Source: Pseudoalteromonas sp. H71
GTDB taxonomy: Bacteria > Pseudomonadota > Gammaproteobacteria > Enterobacterales > Alteromonadaceae
Length of the DNA: 41,385 nucleotides
Assembly: GCF_001468485.1 (NCBI RefSeq)
Contig: NZ_LODI01000012.1
Coordinates: forward strand, 30,677-72,061
Direction of reading: 5' to 3'
Shown one piece after another: positions 26,048 through 35,637 of the stretch (position 1 is the first letter of the stretch; every line of letters starts with the position of its first letter). The position numbers were made by a program, and so were the translations under genes. Below the pieces are notes generated by a model. That model saw only the letters and a list, made by a program, of their open reading frames with translations, did not search any database and was not told where the DNA came from.

Positions 26048-29000
26048 ATGATGCGATTTTTACTGGTGTGTGTACTTATATTGTGTGCAATGCCAAGTGG
26101 GGCTTCGATTACGGATTATGTCGTTAAACAATGGAATATTAAAGATGGTTTGCCATCGCAATCGCTAAAAAGCGTAGTGCAAGATCAGCAAGGCTACATA
26201 TGGCTTGGAACGCAGTTTGGGTTAAGCCGCTTCGATGGTAATACGTTCACAAACTACAACACCCAAAATAGTTCTTTTTTACCGAGTAATGGCATTAATA
26301 AGCTTTTAATCGATTCGAACGGATTGCTGTGGGTGGGTACCAAAAGTGGGTTAGTTGTAATAAACCCAGCTACTTTTTCAGCACAAGCATTTAATATTAA
26401 AGGCCCTGTTAGAGATATTTTAGAAGATTCTAAAGGGGGCACGTGGATTGCCGCCAATGGGTTATATTATGTTGACCGTGGCCAAGTTAATTTACGTGGT
26501 CAATACAGTGGGACTTTGTCTACTGCAAATGCAACCGTTATAACTCAAATAGTCGGCTCAGTAAGCCAAATGGCACTTTCGCCGGAAGGCATTTGGCTTG
26601 TTAATGATCGTCACTTATTACGCTTAACTAAAAACTCCTCTGATTTTGCTAAGCTGCGTTTAGAGCTGACTGCAAAAATTTCTTTGCCCGAGCGTTTAGC
26701 TCAAACTATTGTTCATGATCTTGCTTTTTTAAATGGTAATTTATATTTAGCCTCAGAGCTTGGCGCTTATTTTTTAGATTTAGACGATGAGCTAAGGCCT
26801 TTCCCATTACCTAATGCGAACAATTCTGCAGTATACAAATTTATGAGTGACAGCGATGGCGGCTTATGGATTTCTACATACGGGCGTTTATTGTTTAGAG
26901 ATAAAGCGAGTCAATGGCAATGGGTAGAGCCTAGCCAGTTAGATCAAAGTATTTGGTTTGCTGATATTTTTAGAGATGATAAAAATAATATTTGGTTAGC
27001 CAGTTTTAGCGAAGGCCTATGGCTTGCTCACGAAGGGCGGGTCGAAAGACACGCGGCGGTTTCAAAAATGACCGAAGCTGTTATGGCGCTTAGCCAAGCG
27101 CCCGATGGCAAGTTATGGGTGGCCAATAAAAGTGGTGTTGGTTATTTTGATTTAAATAAAAGTTATATTAATTTAATTCCAAGCAGCCAATATGGCCGTG
27201 CTTCAGTACATGATTTGCAGTTTGATGGCGACCGCTTATACATTGCCACAGGGCGAGGTTTATTCGTTTACGAGAACGACACACTGTTTACTGTACCCGG
27301 GCGTGCACTGCGTGATAACCCCGTGTTTGCAATTAGTCGTTCAAGTAAAGGCGGGTTTTGGATAGGCACAGGCCGAGGTTTATATAGGCTTAATTTTGCA
27401 GGTTTAACTCCTTTTGCTTACAACGCGTTTTTAGGCAGTAAATTTATAACTTACGTGTTGGACAAAGAAAACTTTGGTGTTATTGGGACGAGTAAAGGCG
27501 CTTACTATTTTACTGACCGTGGTATTGAAAAAGTAGGGGATCAAACTTCGCTTGAAAGTGCATATATCACTAGTGTTTTGCATATTGATGGCGTGGGTAT
27601 TTTAATTGGTTCGCTTAATGATGGATTGTTTTACCGCAGTGCGCAGGGTCAATGGCGACAGCTTGATGCGGCAAATGGCTTGCCGTATGGTTCTATATTT
27701 AGCTTAGAATACGACGAAAAATTAAATAATGTTTGGGTAAGCACCATGAAAGGGGTTTACAGAATGCCAGCAGGGCAGTTTAAAACAGATATTCAAAGCT
27801 TAAAAGTAGAAGAGGTGATTTCGTCATTCGACCGACAGCTTGATGGCAAAGCAAACCAATGTTGTAGTGGATTGGGTCATGATGCGGTAGTCAGTATGGG
27901 TAACTCAATGTGGTATCCAAGCTTGCAGGGTGTTGTAGAAATACCTAAAAACGTAGAGTTGTTTGGTGTACTGTCGTTAAAGCCGACCATTGAAACAATT
28001 AACACACCTGAGCGAAGCCTCACAACAGCAGCATTGGGTAATAAGCCAACTCTTGAAACCGACGAACGAGATATAACGCTTACTTATACGGCTATCGATT
28101 ACTACGCGCCTAATAGTATTGAATTTAGATATAAACTAAGTGGCTTAGATAGTGATTGGCGTTATGCAAATACTCGTCGTGAGGCTATTTATACTAACTT
28201 ACCAGCAGGGGCATTTTTGTTTCAGTTAGAGGCAAAACGTCAAGGTGAAGATTGGTCAAAGGCACAAGATGTAGAGTATGGCTTTATTGTGCCTGAGCGT
28301 TTTGATGAAACAATTTATTTTAGGTTGCTGATCACAAGTGGCTTTATTTTACTCCTTTATTTAGTATTTTGGGTGCTTAAGGCGCAAGAGCGCAGAAAAC
28401 AAAAAGTGCTTGAAGGTTTAATTACAGAGCGGACTTTAGAGCTGCGCCAAGCAAATGATAAATTAGGGCAAGTTAATTCACAGCTTAAGCTCGTTAGTCA
28501 CTCAGATGAGCTAACAGGCTTGCGTAGCCGTCGCTTTTTGTTTGATCAGCTACCAAAAGACATTGAACACTTTCAACGTAATTCGCAATCATTGCAGGCG
28601 CAGGGTAAATCACTGGTGCTTGTAATAATAAATTTTGATAACTTTAGCCGTATAAATGATGCATTTGGTCCAATTGCAGGTGATAGCTGCTTGCAGCAAA
28701 TGGCAGCTCTACTAAACTCGCGTACCCAAGGCTCTGATTATGTAGCGCGTTGGAGTGGTGATGAATTTTTACTGCTATTACGTGACTTTAAATGCAATAA
28801 AATAGACAGTTACGCGTCAGAACTTTGTAAAGCGATTGCAGAGTATTCATTCCAACTACCTAACGGTAATATGACAAATATAACAGCCTCAATTGGGTGG
28901 TCTTTCTATCCATTACCATTACTCGGTGGTCAGGTAATTGGTTGGGAAACCTCTATTAATTTAGCTGATATTTCACTTCATCAAGTTAAAAAGCGCGGTG

Positions 29001-29134
29001 GTGATGGCGTAGCCCATATTACTTTTGACGAGCAGCTAGATGCTTTTGAATTTGAGCAAAACTCTAATGTAGAGCAGCAGCTGAGTATGCTACAGCGAAA
29101 TGGTTTGGCCGATATAAAAGTGTGGATGCGATAA
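26048..29134 (+). CDS. Periplasmic beta-propeller sensor with cytoplasmic GGDEF domain
   Basis: A 1028-residue membrane protein. A signal peptide (about 1-20) precedes a long periplasmic region of repeats of the two-component-regulator propeller type (for example GYIWLGTQFGLSRFDG, WVGTKSGLVV, GGFWIGTGRGLYRL), followed by a Y_Y_Y domain (about 670-755). One transmembrane helix (about 760-780), a coiled coil and a GGDEF domain (about 818-990) follow. The signature is SGDEF (903-907), a variant found in active diguanylate cyclases. The inhibitory I-site RxxD is absent (Q where R is expected). It probably makes cyclic di-GMP in response to a periplasmic ligand. There is no EAL domain. It stands alone and is convergent with the lipoprotein gene. 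Confidence 0.9.
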   Translation: MMRFLLVCVLILCAMPSGASITDYVVKQWNIKDGLPSQSLKSVVQDQQGYIWLGTQFGLSRFDGNTFTNYNTQNSSFLPSNGINKLLIDSNGLLWVGTKSGLVVINPATFSAQAFNIKGPVRDILEDSKGGTWIAANGLYYVDRGQVNLRGQYSGTLSTANATVITQIVGSVSQMALSPEGIWLVNDRHLLRLTKNSSDFAKLRLELTAKISLPERLAQTIVHDLAFLNGNLYLASELGAYFLDLDDELRPFPLPNANNSAVYKFMSDSDGGLWISTYGRLLFRDKASQWQWVEPSQLDQSIWFADIFRDDKNNIWLASFSEGLWLAHEGRVERHAAVSKMTEAVMALSQAPDGKLWVANKSGVGYFDLNKSYINLIPSSQYGRASVHDLQFDGDRLYIATGRGLFVYENDTLFTVPGRALRDNPVFAISRSSKGGFWIGTGRGLYRLNFAGLTPFAYNAFLGSKFITYVLDKENFGVIGTSKGAYYFTDRGIEKVGDQTSLESAYITSVLHIDGVGILIGSLNDGLFYRSAQGQWRQLDAANGLPYGSIFSLEYDEKLNNVWVSTMKGVYRMPAGQFKTDIQSLKVEEVISSFDRQLDGKANQCCSGLGHDAVVSMGNSMWYPSLQGVVEIPKNVELFGVLSLKPTIETINTPERSLTTAALGNKPTLETDERDITLTYTAIDYYAPNSIEFRYKLSGLDSDWRYANTRREAIYTNLPAGAFLFQLEAKRQGEDWSKAQDVEYGFIVPERFDETIYFRLLITSGFILLLYLVFWVLKAQERRKQKVLEGLITERTLELRQANDKLGQVNSQLKLVSHSDELTGLRSRRFLFDQLPKDIEHFQRNSQSLQAQGKSLVLVIINFDNFSRINDAFGPIAGDSCLQQMAALLNSRTQGSDYVARWSGDEFLLLLRDFKCNKIDSYASELCKAIAEYSFQLPNGNMTNITASIGWSFYPLPLLGGQVIGWETSINLADISLHQVKKRGGDGVAHITFDEQLDAFEFEQNSNVEQQLSMLQRNGLADIKVWMR

Positions 29135-29162
29135 TACCTGACCAACATTGTTGATCAGGTAT
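29134..29162. repeat. Long near-perfect hairpin between convergent genes
   Basis: ATACCTGA (29134-29141) pairs with TCAGGTAT (29155-29162), and inside it CAAC (29143-29146) pairs with GTTG (29150-29153) around ATT, with a single C/A mismatch. The hairpin begins at the last base of the GGDEF gene stop codon and ends 13 bases before the lipoprotein stop. It lacks a T-run on either strand, so it may protect RNA ends or act as a weak bidirectional terminator. Confidence 0.7.
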
Positions 29163-29175
29163 GGTGAGGTTAACT

Positions 29176-31290
29176 CTATTGATTAAGCCAAGCTGGTAAT
29201 ATTGCAACTGACTCAGGTGCCGTAAATGCAGTGCTCGCATCGGCGCTAATGTCGCCTCCGGCACTGTTTAAAATATTGTTAAAACGCATAACCACATTAT
29301 TTGATTTTTCAGCTACGTATAAATCTGTCCCGGTATACATAATATCGACAGGGTTGCCCAGTAGGGTATTTGGACCGCTAATAGTGGTGCTTATGTTTAC
29401 CAAACCCGACGCCATTGCTACGTTATTCAACACGTATATTTTGCCATCATCGGCAATTGCTGCGCTACCAACATCAGAGAGAATTAACGAGCCGCTTAGC
29501 GAGTCGTAGTCGATGCCATGTATATTGCTTGGCGCTTCTATTGCGGCTCCAGCATTTGCAGGTGTTATAAGCCTATCTTCAACGGCAATATTAGTATTAC
29601 CAGCCATTAGCTTGCTTTTGACTTCGTCGAATACAGCAACGGTTCCATTTGTTAGTGCTACAAAAGCACGGTCAGTGCTTGCATCGTAATCAACATCCCA
29701 AGGGCGAGCGCCGTTTGCAAAAGTAAGTGTCATCAAAGGGGACGCATCCCCTGTAGTACACGTTGAAAATATTGAAATGCTCGGCGTATCTGCATTATTT
29801 TCTGCAACTAAAATCATACCGCTATCAGAAGCAACATCAAGACCTTTAGGAGATATAAGGCCTGTGTTCGCTCCAGTAATAATACTATCTTGGCTTGTAT
29901 TATACGTTTGTCCATCTCGGTTTATTGCCACTTTATTTGAAATAACAATACCACCAATAGAAGTTGCACTGTTATCGAACGTTGTGTAACTGTTTCCCGC
30001 TTTGTCGAAGGTCGTGCTTTCTATAGTTTGACTCGCGTTATAATTGCCAATTTCAGTATTAAGTTGTGAATTTAATCGACTAATTTGCCCAGTTGTTTCA
30101 CCTGCACTACCTGGGTTACTGCTTACAGCGACCCCTAAAAGCCCCATATTAGCAGTATCACTATCTGAAATGTCAGCCCTCTCATTTGGCATGCCCAGTT
30201 TAGTAATTGACTCAGGTTTAATCGTTGAGGTGACTAAATCAGGAGTAATATCGCCGCTTTCACCTGAAAATATATTGCTAAAGACAAGAACAGCGTCATT
30301 TGATTTTTCGGCTACACGCAAATCACTACCTTCAAGGCTAATATCAACGGGGTTACCAAGCATTGTTGCTGGGCCGGCAATACTTCGTGCAACGCTTACT
30401 AAACCCTCTGCGGTTGATGCATTATTGATTACAAATAACGATCCATCGGTTGCATCTGAGGCACTACCTACATCAGACAAAACAAGTTTATTAGTACTTG
30501 GGTCATAAACAATACCGTGGATATTTACAGATATTTGCGTACCATCATTATTGGCAGGGGTAATTGTGCGGCTTGGCATTGCGGCAAATTCACTATTAAC
30601 AAAATTATCGTAAACGGCTACATCACCATTTGTAAGTGCTACATAAAGGCGGTCATTAGTTTCATCATAATCAACATCCCATGGTGCAGCCTCTGTAATG
30701 GTTATACCTAAAGGAGCTGCATTGCCGGCTGCTGTAGCACCAAAAGTCGTTACCTGCATTGCGCCAAAGTCAGCAATAAAAATAAGACCACTCTTTTGTG
30801 CTGTAGCAATTCCCTTAGGGTTTACTAGCGTTGTGTTAGCACCTGTTATTTCGCGATCTGTATTTGCAGCATAGCTGGCGCCGTCAGCACGGTTAGCAAG
30901 CTGACAGATAGTTTTAATACTGCCATTTTCATTGTCGCTTGCTTGTAATAAGTTACCTAGGCTATCAAAAGCGACGCCTTCGTTAGCTGTTGTATTAAAG
31001 GTTTTTAATTTAGAAGCACTTTGGTTAATTAAGTCAATGGTACCCGCGTTGGTTTCTCCATTGTTAGCCAAAATAAATGTTGCAGCTGCAAAACCTGGGT
31101 TGCCATTTTTACCGTCGGAACCATTTTGTCCATCAGTGCCTGCAATACCATCTACGCCGTTTTTACCATCGTCTGAGCTACAACCTGTAATGCCGATTAA
31201 TACTGCAAGTGTTAAAGCTGAAAAGCTAAGTTTTTGTTTCAATGTGTTTTTTTGTGCAGAGTGAGTTGTTAAATTAACGTTATTCATCAT
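29176..31290 (-). CDS. Lipoprotein with collagen-like stalk and two duplicated propeller-like lobes
   Basis: A 704-residue protein of unknown function. A lipobox (IGITGC, Cys37) predicts membrane anchoring. Residues 42-66 form a Gly-X-X stretch with glycine at every third position (G42 to G66), rich in Asn and Asp, like bacterial collagen-like stalks. Two homologous lobes follow (about 70-400 and 405-704). They share WDVDYD, VALTNG, NIHGI, LSDVGSA, LLGNPVDI or MLGNPVDI, and VAEKSN in the same order, about 330 residues apart. The short repeated units resemble NHL or YVTN-type beta-propeller blades. It could be a surface binding or adhesion protein. The DNA shows the same duplication at about 1 kb spacing. 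The second Met or a later Met could be the start; the lipobox is unaffected. Confidence 0.8.
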   Translation of the reverse strand: MMNNVNLTTHSAQKNTLKQKLSFSALTLAVLIGITGCSSDDGKNGVDGIAGTDGQNGSDGKNGNPGFAAATFILANNGETNAGTIDLINQSASKLKTFNTTANEGVAFDSLGNLLQASDNENGSIKTICQLANRADGASYAANTDREITGANTTLVNPKGIATAQKSGLIFIADFGAMQVTTFGATAAGNAAPLGITITEAAPWDVDYDETNDRLYVALTNGDVAVYDNFVNSEFAAMPSRTITPANNDGTQISVNIHGIVYDPSTNKLVLSDVGSASDATDGSLFVINNASTAEGLVSVARSIAGPATMLGNPVDISLEGSDLRVAEKSNDAVLVFSNIFSGESGDITPDLVTSTIKPESITKLGMPNERADISDSDTANMGLLGVAVSSNPGSAGETTGQISRLNSQLNTEIGNYNASQTIESTTFDKAGNSYTTFDNSATSIGGIVISNKVAINRDGQTYNTSQDSIITGANTGLISPKGLDVASDSGMILVAENNADTPSISIFSTCTTGDASPLMTLTFANGARPWDVDYDASTDRAFVALTNGTVAVFDEVKSKLMAGNTNIAVEDRLITPANAGAAIEAPSNIHGIDYDSLSGSLILSDVGSAAIADDGKIYVLNNVAMASGLVNISTTISGPNTLLGNPVDIMYTGTDLYVAEKSNNVVMRFNNILNSAGGDISADASTAFTAPESVAILPAWLNQ

Positions 31291-31430
31291 TTTTACCTTT
31301 TAAATATTCCATCAAATTTAGGTAAATAAAGTCTTGCTCGTAAAGCGTATACTAAGCAGCACTGATTATTTACATGTTAACCTCACTGCAATAACGGTTA
31401 AAAAGTTAAATTGGATGCAAAAAATAATAA

Positions 31431-31462
31431 TAAAAACGAAAAAGGAGCCAATAGGCTCCTTT
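31431..31462 (-). terminator. Terminator of the xseB-ispA-dxs operon
   Basis: AAAGGAGCC (31441-31449) and GGCTCCTTT (31454-31462) form a hairpin; on the minus strand it is followed by T-rich sequence, 24 bases after the dxs stop. Confidence 0.88.
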
Positions 31463-31485
31463 CTTTAAACAATTAGAATAATTAA

Positions 31486-33348
31486 CTAAGCGGTAAATGA
31501 CCTAATTGAACTTAAAATACCTTGCTGGCCTAAGCCCATTTCATCGTGCATTTCGTCTTGCGTGCCGTGCTTAATAAACTCATCAGGAATACCTAAGTTA
31601 AGTATTTTAACATTGGCCTGTTGGCTAGCTAAGTATTCGTTAACCGCAGAGCCTGCGCCTCCGGCAATGGCATTATCTTCAAGAGTAACTATGGTATCGT
31701 GATTTTTAATAATGTCGTTTAGCAGTGAAGTATCAAGCGGCTTTATAAAGCGCATATTAACAAGTGTTGCATTAAGTTCAGTTGCAGCAAGTTGTGCATT
31801 TTCAAGTAATGTTCCAAATGACAAAATGGCAATTTTTGAACCTTGTTTTACTGTATTTGCTTTACCAATTTCGAAAAGTTGCATATCGCTTTGAATCTCT
31901 GCCGTACCTGCACTTCCGCGAGGGTAACGAACAGCAACCGGACAATTAGCTTTGTAACCGGTGTATAACATTTGGCGGCATTCGTTAGTATCGCTAGGTG
32001 CCATAATAACCATATTAGGAATACAACGCATAAAACTTAGGTCGTATGCGCCTTGATGTGTTTCGCCATCGGCACCCACAATACCTGCTCGGTCTATGGC
32101 AAATAATACGGGTAAGTTTTGCAATGCAACATCGTGAATTAATTGATCGTACGCGCGTTGTAAAAAGCTGGAATATATAGCAACAACAGGCTTTAAGCCT
32201 TCACAAGCAAACCCCGCAGCTAGGGTGACGGCATGTTGTTCAGCAATTGCTACGTCAAAATACTTATCAGCATGCTCTTTTGAAAAGCGCACCATGCCCG
32301 AACCTTCACGCATAGCCGGTGTAATAGCCATTAATTTGTCGTCTTGCTCTGCCATGTCGCATAACCAGTCGCCAAATACTTTTGAAAAAGTAGGTGCGCC
32401 TGGTTTTGATTTTGGTAGACTTGATGTGCTTGGGTCAAATTTAGGTACGCCGTGATAGCCAATTGGATCTGCTTCAGCTGGCTTGTAACCTTTACCTTTT
32501 TGCGTTTTTATATGAAGAAGTTGTGGGCCTTTTAAATTACGCATATTGCGTAATGTATCAACCAGCATATTTACATCGTGCCCATCAATTGGGCCAATAT
32601 AATTTAAGCCAAGTTCTTCAAAAAACGTACCTGGTATAACCATGCCTTTAAGGTGCTCTTCCATTCTGCTGGCAAGCTCTTTAACAGGCGGTACGCCAGA
32701 CAGTAGTTTTTTACTCCCTTCGCGAATATTGGTGTAAAAGCTACCAGATAAAATACGTGCAAAATGATTGGTTAATGCGCCAACGTTTTCAGAAATCGAC
32801 ATTTCATTATCATTTAAAATAATAAGCATGTCTGATTTTACATCACCTAAGTGATTCATTGCTTCAAACGCCATGCCCGCAGTAATAGCGCCATCACCAA
32901 TAACAGCGACAGTTTTGCGGCCAGCGCCTTCTTTTTGCGCCGCAATTGACATGCCTAATGCTGCAGAAATTGAAGTGCTTGAATGACCAACGCTAAATGT
33001 GTCGTAGTCACTTTCATCTCTAAACGGGAATGGGTGAAGGCCATCTTTTTGACGAATGGTGTGCATTAAATCACGCCGACCCGTTAAGATTTTATGCGGA
33101 TAGGCTTGATGCCCAACATCCCATACTACACGATCTTCTGGTGTGTTATACACGTAATGAAGTGCAACTGTAAGCTCAACCGTGCCTAAACCAGACGCTA
33201 AATGACCGCTACTTTGCGATACAGAGTTAAGTAAATACTCACGTAGTTCATTGCTAAACTCGGGAAGTTTATTCTGCGCTAAGTCTCGTAATTGAGCTGG
33301 TTTGTCAACCAAGTTAAGTAATGGATACTTGCTACTATCAAGTGTCAT
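31486..33348 (-). CDS. dxs: 1-deoxy-D-xylulose-5-phosphate synthase
   Basis: A thiamine-diphosphate enzyme that joins pyruvate and glyceraldehyde 3-phosphate, the first step of the MEP isoprenoid pathway. The ATG at 33348 gives 620 residues starting [15 protein letters not shown], the same length and start as E. coli Dxs. An upstream TTG at 33384 would add 12 residues that the family lacks. Motifs are [12 protein letters not shown], the TPP-binding [16 protein letters not shown], and [20 protein letters not shown] lies 12 bases before the ATG. It is third in the operon xseB-ispA-dxs. Confidence 0.96.
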   Translation of the reverse strand: MTLDSSKYPLLNLVDKPAQLRDLAQNKLPEFSNELREYLLNSVSQSSGHLASGLGTVELTVALHYVYNTPEDRVVWDVGHQAYPHKILTGRRDLMHTIRQKDGLHPFPFRDESDYDTFSVGHSSTSISAALGMSIAAQKEGAGRKTVAVIGDGAITAGMAFEAMNHLGDVKSDMLIILNDNEMSISENVGALTNHFARILSGSFYTNIREGSKKLLSGVPPVKELASRMEEHLKGMVIPGTFFEELGLNYIGPIDGHDVNMLVDTLRNMRNLKGPQLLHIKTQKGKGYKPAEADPIGYHGVPKFDPSTSSLPKSKPGAPTFSKVFGDWLCDMAEQDDKLMAITPAMREGSGMVRFSKEHADKYFDVAIAEQHAVTLAAGFACEGLKPVVAIYSSFLQRAYDQLIHDVALQNLPVLFAIDRAGIVGADGETHQGAYDLSFMRCIPNMVIMAPSDTNECRQMLYTGYKANCPVAVRYPRGSAGTAEIQSDMQLFEIGKANTVKQGSKIAILSFGTLLENAQLAATELNATLVNMRFIKPLDTSLLNDIIKNHDTIVTLEDNAIAGGAGSAVNEYLASQQANVKILNLGIPDEFIKHGTQDEMHDEMGLGQQGILSSIRSFTA

Positions 33349-33449
33349 GGCTTTTTTATATCCTTCGAGCACATTCGTTTTCAACTAGGAATGAATAACG
33401 AATGTTAAGTAATAATGTCAGTGCTATTTGCAATACGCTTAAGCTGCGA

Positions 33450-34337
33450 CTAATGGTCACGTTCAATAAGGTAATTTGCTAGCGACGCAAGAAGCGTTGT
33501 ATCTGCATCAATAAGTGCTAACGCTTCGTGGGCTTGTGTTATTAAATTTTGCGCCTTTTCTTTAGCGCCTAGCATACCTAATAACGCTGGGTATGTCGCT
33601 TTATTCGCTTCTATATCTGAGCCTTGTGGTTTACCTAATATATTGGTGTCACCTTCCACGTCTAAAATATCGTCGTGTACTTGAAATGCCAGCCCTATAG
33701 CATACCCAAAAATACTCAAGTTATCTAAAGTTTGTTCATCTGCGTTTTCACTGCACAGCGCACCTAATGTTATAGCACAGTTAATTAGTGCACCGGTTTT
33801 TAACTTGTGAATGCGTTCAAGTTCTTGTACCGAAACAACTGTGTCAGTTGCGGCAATGTCTAAGCCTTGCCCCGCAACCATACCTTCAATACCTGATGCA
33901 TGTGCAAGAGCAGCAATCATTTTTACTTGCGATTGCGCTGAGCAATTAAAGTTGTGTGTGGCTATAAGTTCAAAGGCGAGAGTTTGCAATGCATCACCGG
34001 CTAAAATAGCTTGTGCTTCGCCATACACAATATGACAAGTAGGGTAGCCGCGGCGTAAATCATCATCATCCATAGCGGGCAGATCGTCATGTACTAAGGA
34101 GTAACTGTGAATGCATTCTATGGCTGCAGCTAAAATGTCTAAGTCACTTTTTTTAGCACCGAGCATTTCACCAACAGCGTAAACCAAAAAAGGGCGTAGC
34201 CTTTTACCACCATTAAATAAACTGTAATGAGTGGCTTCTTTTATGGTTTTATCGCTATCGAGCGGCTGTTCAAAGTAGCGGTTGAGTGTAGTGGCTACAT
34301 CTATCTGAGCACGTTCAATATAGTCTTTTATGCTCAC
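33450..34337 (-). CDS. ispA: (2E,6E)-farnesyl diphosphate synthase
   Basis: A 295-residue prenyltransferase that condenses isopentenyl diphosphate with dimethylallyl and then geranyl diphosphate. Both aspartate-rich motifs are present: DDLPAMDDDDLRRG and VHDDILDVEGD. GGKRLRPFLVY is the substrate-binding lysine-arginine segment. It starts with GTG at 34337, 2 bases after the xseB stop, with GGAATAG as ribosome site inside xseB, so translation of the two is probably coupled. Confidence 0.96.
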   Translation of the reverse strand: MSIKDYIERAQIDVATTLNRYFEQPLDSDKTIKEATHYSLFNGGKRLRPFLVYAVGEMLGAKKSDLDILAAAIECIHSYSLVHDDLPAMDDDDLRRGYPTCHIVYGEAQAILAGDALQTLAFELIATHNFNCSAQSQVKMIAALAHASGIEGMVAGQGLDIAATDTVVSVQELERIHKLKTGALINCAITLGALCSENADEQTLDNLSIFGYAIGLAFQVHDDILDVEGDTNILGKPQGSDIEANKATYPALLGMLGAKEKAQNLITQAHEALALIDADTTLLASLANYLIERDH

Positions 34338-34339
34338 AA

Positions 34340-34582
34340 CTATTCCATATCGTTATTAAAGTTTGTAAGTGCTGACTTTTCGCTATTGCCCATTAAAATA
34401 GATACTTTTTGTTCTGCTTGCTGTAGTTTTTCAGATGACGCTCCAGCGAGCGCGATACCACGCTCGAACTGCTTCAATGATTGTTCAAGCGATAAATCAC
34501 CTTGTTCCATTTCACTAACAATTGTTGATAATTCTTCTAGTGCTTTTTCGAAACTTAAGTTTTCAGGTTTTTTAGTCGCCAT
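34340..34582 (-). CDS. xseB: Exodeoxyribonuclease VII small subunit
   Basis: An 80-residue helical protein that binds several-to-one with XseA to form exonuclease VII, which degrades single-stranded DNA. The family core FEKALEELSTIVSEMEQGDL and LEQSLKQFERGIAL is clear. It is the first gene of xseB-ispA-dxs, the same order as in E. coli. The large subunit xseA is not in this window. Confidence 0.95.
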   Translation of the reverse strand: MATKKPENLSFEKALEELSTIVSEMEQGDLSLEQSLKQFERGIALAGASSEKLQQAEQKVSILMGNSEKSALTNFNNDME

Positions 34583-34867
34583 CTTTATTTCAGCTTACAT
34601 AATAAATTTAGGAGCCAATTTTAGGGGGAATGCTAAACTAGGTCAAAGGATGATATGAGTTTTTTACATTTAGGGCGATTAATGGCGTGTTATTTATCAA
34701 GAAAACTCGATAATTAGGCTGTGTGCCTAACTTGATATAAAATAATAAATATAACTTTATATGTTTATTTACAAAAACGACTTAAGCAATTCAGTATGTT
34801 GCCGATAAGCAGTTAATAATAAAAAGTTTATGATAAGGCATTTAAACATGAAATCTCTGGAGGAAAT
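34583..34867. promoter_or_regulatory. Divergent region between xseB and pomA with nested inverted repeat
   Basis: A 285-base gap that must hold promoters for both directions. It contains TATCAAG (34695-34701) matched by CTTGATA (34731-34737), and inside it TTAGGC (34714-34719) matched by GCCTAA (34725-34730) around TGTGT. AT-rich sequence with several -10-like stretches follows. pomA has a strong Shine-Dalgarno (GGAGG). No coding potential was seen. Confidence 0.55.
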
Positions 34868-35635
34868 GTGGATTTAGCAACCATAATAGGGATCCTAGGC
34901 GCAATTGGCTTAATCGTCATGTCTATGTTTATGAGTAGTAGCGGTGAAATGGGCATGTTTGCCGATGCACCTTCAAGTGTAATTGTATTTGGTGGCTCGC
35001 TATTTATTGTTTTATCAAACTTCACTATGTCTCAATTTTTAGGGATAGGTAAAGTGGTTGGTAAGGCATTCATGTTTAAAATTGAATCGCCTGAAGAGTT
35101 AATTGAAAAAGCAGTAGAGCTTGCAGATTCTGCTCGTAAAGGTGGTTTTTTAGCACTCGAAGAAGCTGAAATTCCAAACCCATTTATGCGTAAAGGCGTT
35201 GACATGCTTGTTGATGGGCATGACGCTGACGTTGTGCGCGCCACACTTCAAAAAGATATTTCCCTAACCACCACCCGTCATGAGCTCGGTGCTGGCTTAT
35301 TTAAAGCACTTGCCGATATAGCTCCAGCAATGGGGATGATTGGTACATTGATAGGCCTAGTTGCCATGTTATCAAACATGGACGACCCTAAAGCTATCGG
35401 GCCTGCAATGGCCGTGGCACTATTGACCACTCTGTACGGTGCGTTTTTAGCAAACGTTGTAGCAATTCCAATACAGGTAAAACTCGAGCTGCGTAAAGAC
35501 GAAGAGGCAATGAATCAGCGTTTAATTCTTGATGCTATTTTAGGGATTCAAGATGGTCAAAATCCGAAAGTGATAGAAGGTATTTTGAAAAATTACTTAG
35601 CTGAGTCTAAACGTAAAGTTGATACCGAGGAGTAG
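34868..35635 (+). CDS. pomA: Flagellar motor stator protein PomA (sodium-driven)
   Basis: A 255-residue four-helix inner-membrane protein of the MotA/TolQ family. With PomB it forms the sodium channel that drives flagellar rotation. It starts with GTG (VDLATIIGILG; Vibrio PomA begins MDLATLLGLIG), with GGAGG upstream. The ATG at 34866 is out of frame. Helices 1 and 2 are at about 2-50. The conserved loop with charged residues (RKGGFLALEEAE) is cytoplasmic. The helix 3-4 pair includes APAMGMIGTLIGLVAML and GPAMAVALLTTLYGAFLANV. pomB starts 2 bases after its stop. Sodium rather than proton use is inferred from the closeness to PomA. Confidence 0.93.
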   Translation: MDLATIIGILGAIGLIVMSMFMSSSGEMGMFADAPSSVIVFGGSLFIVLSNFTMSQFLGIGKVVGKAFMFKIESPEELIEKAVELADSARKGGFLALEEAEIPNPFMRKGVDMLVDGHDADVVRATLQKDISLTTTRHELGAGLFKALADIAPAMGMIGTLIGLVAMLSNMDDPKAIGPAMAVALLTTLYGAFLANVVAIPIQVKLELRKDEEAMNQRLILDAILGIQDGQNPKVIEGILKNYLAESKRKVDTEE

Positions 35636-35637
35636 CC

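Noticed and set aside
30044..30508. 154-codon frame antisense to the lipoprotein gene
   Set aside because: It is a mirror of the repetitive coding sequence, with no start context or family, and a related antisense frame appears in the other lobe as the duplication predicts.
33349..33384. TTG at 33384 as the dxs start
   Set aside because: The 12 extra residues are not in the family, and ATG 33348 gives the usual N-terminus and a 620-residue length.
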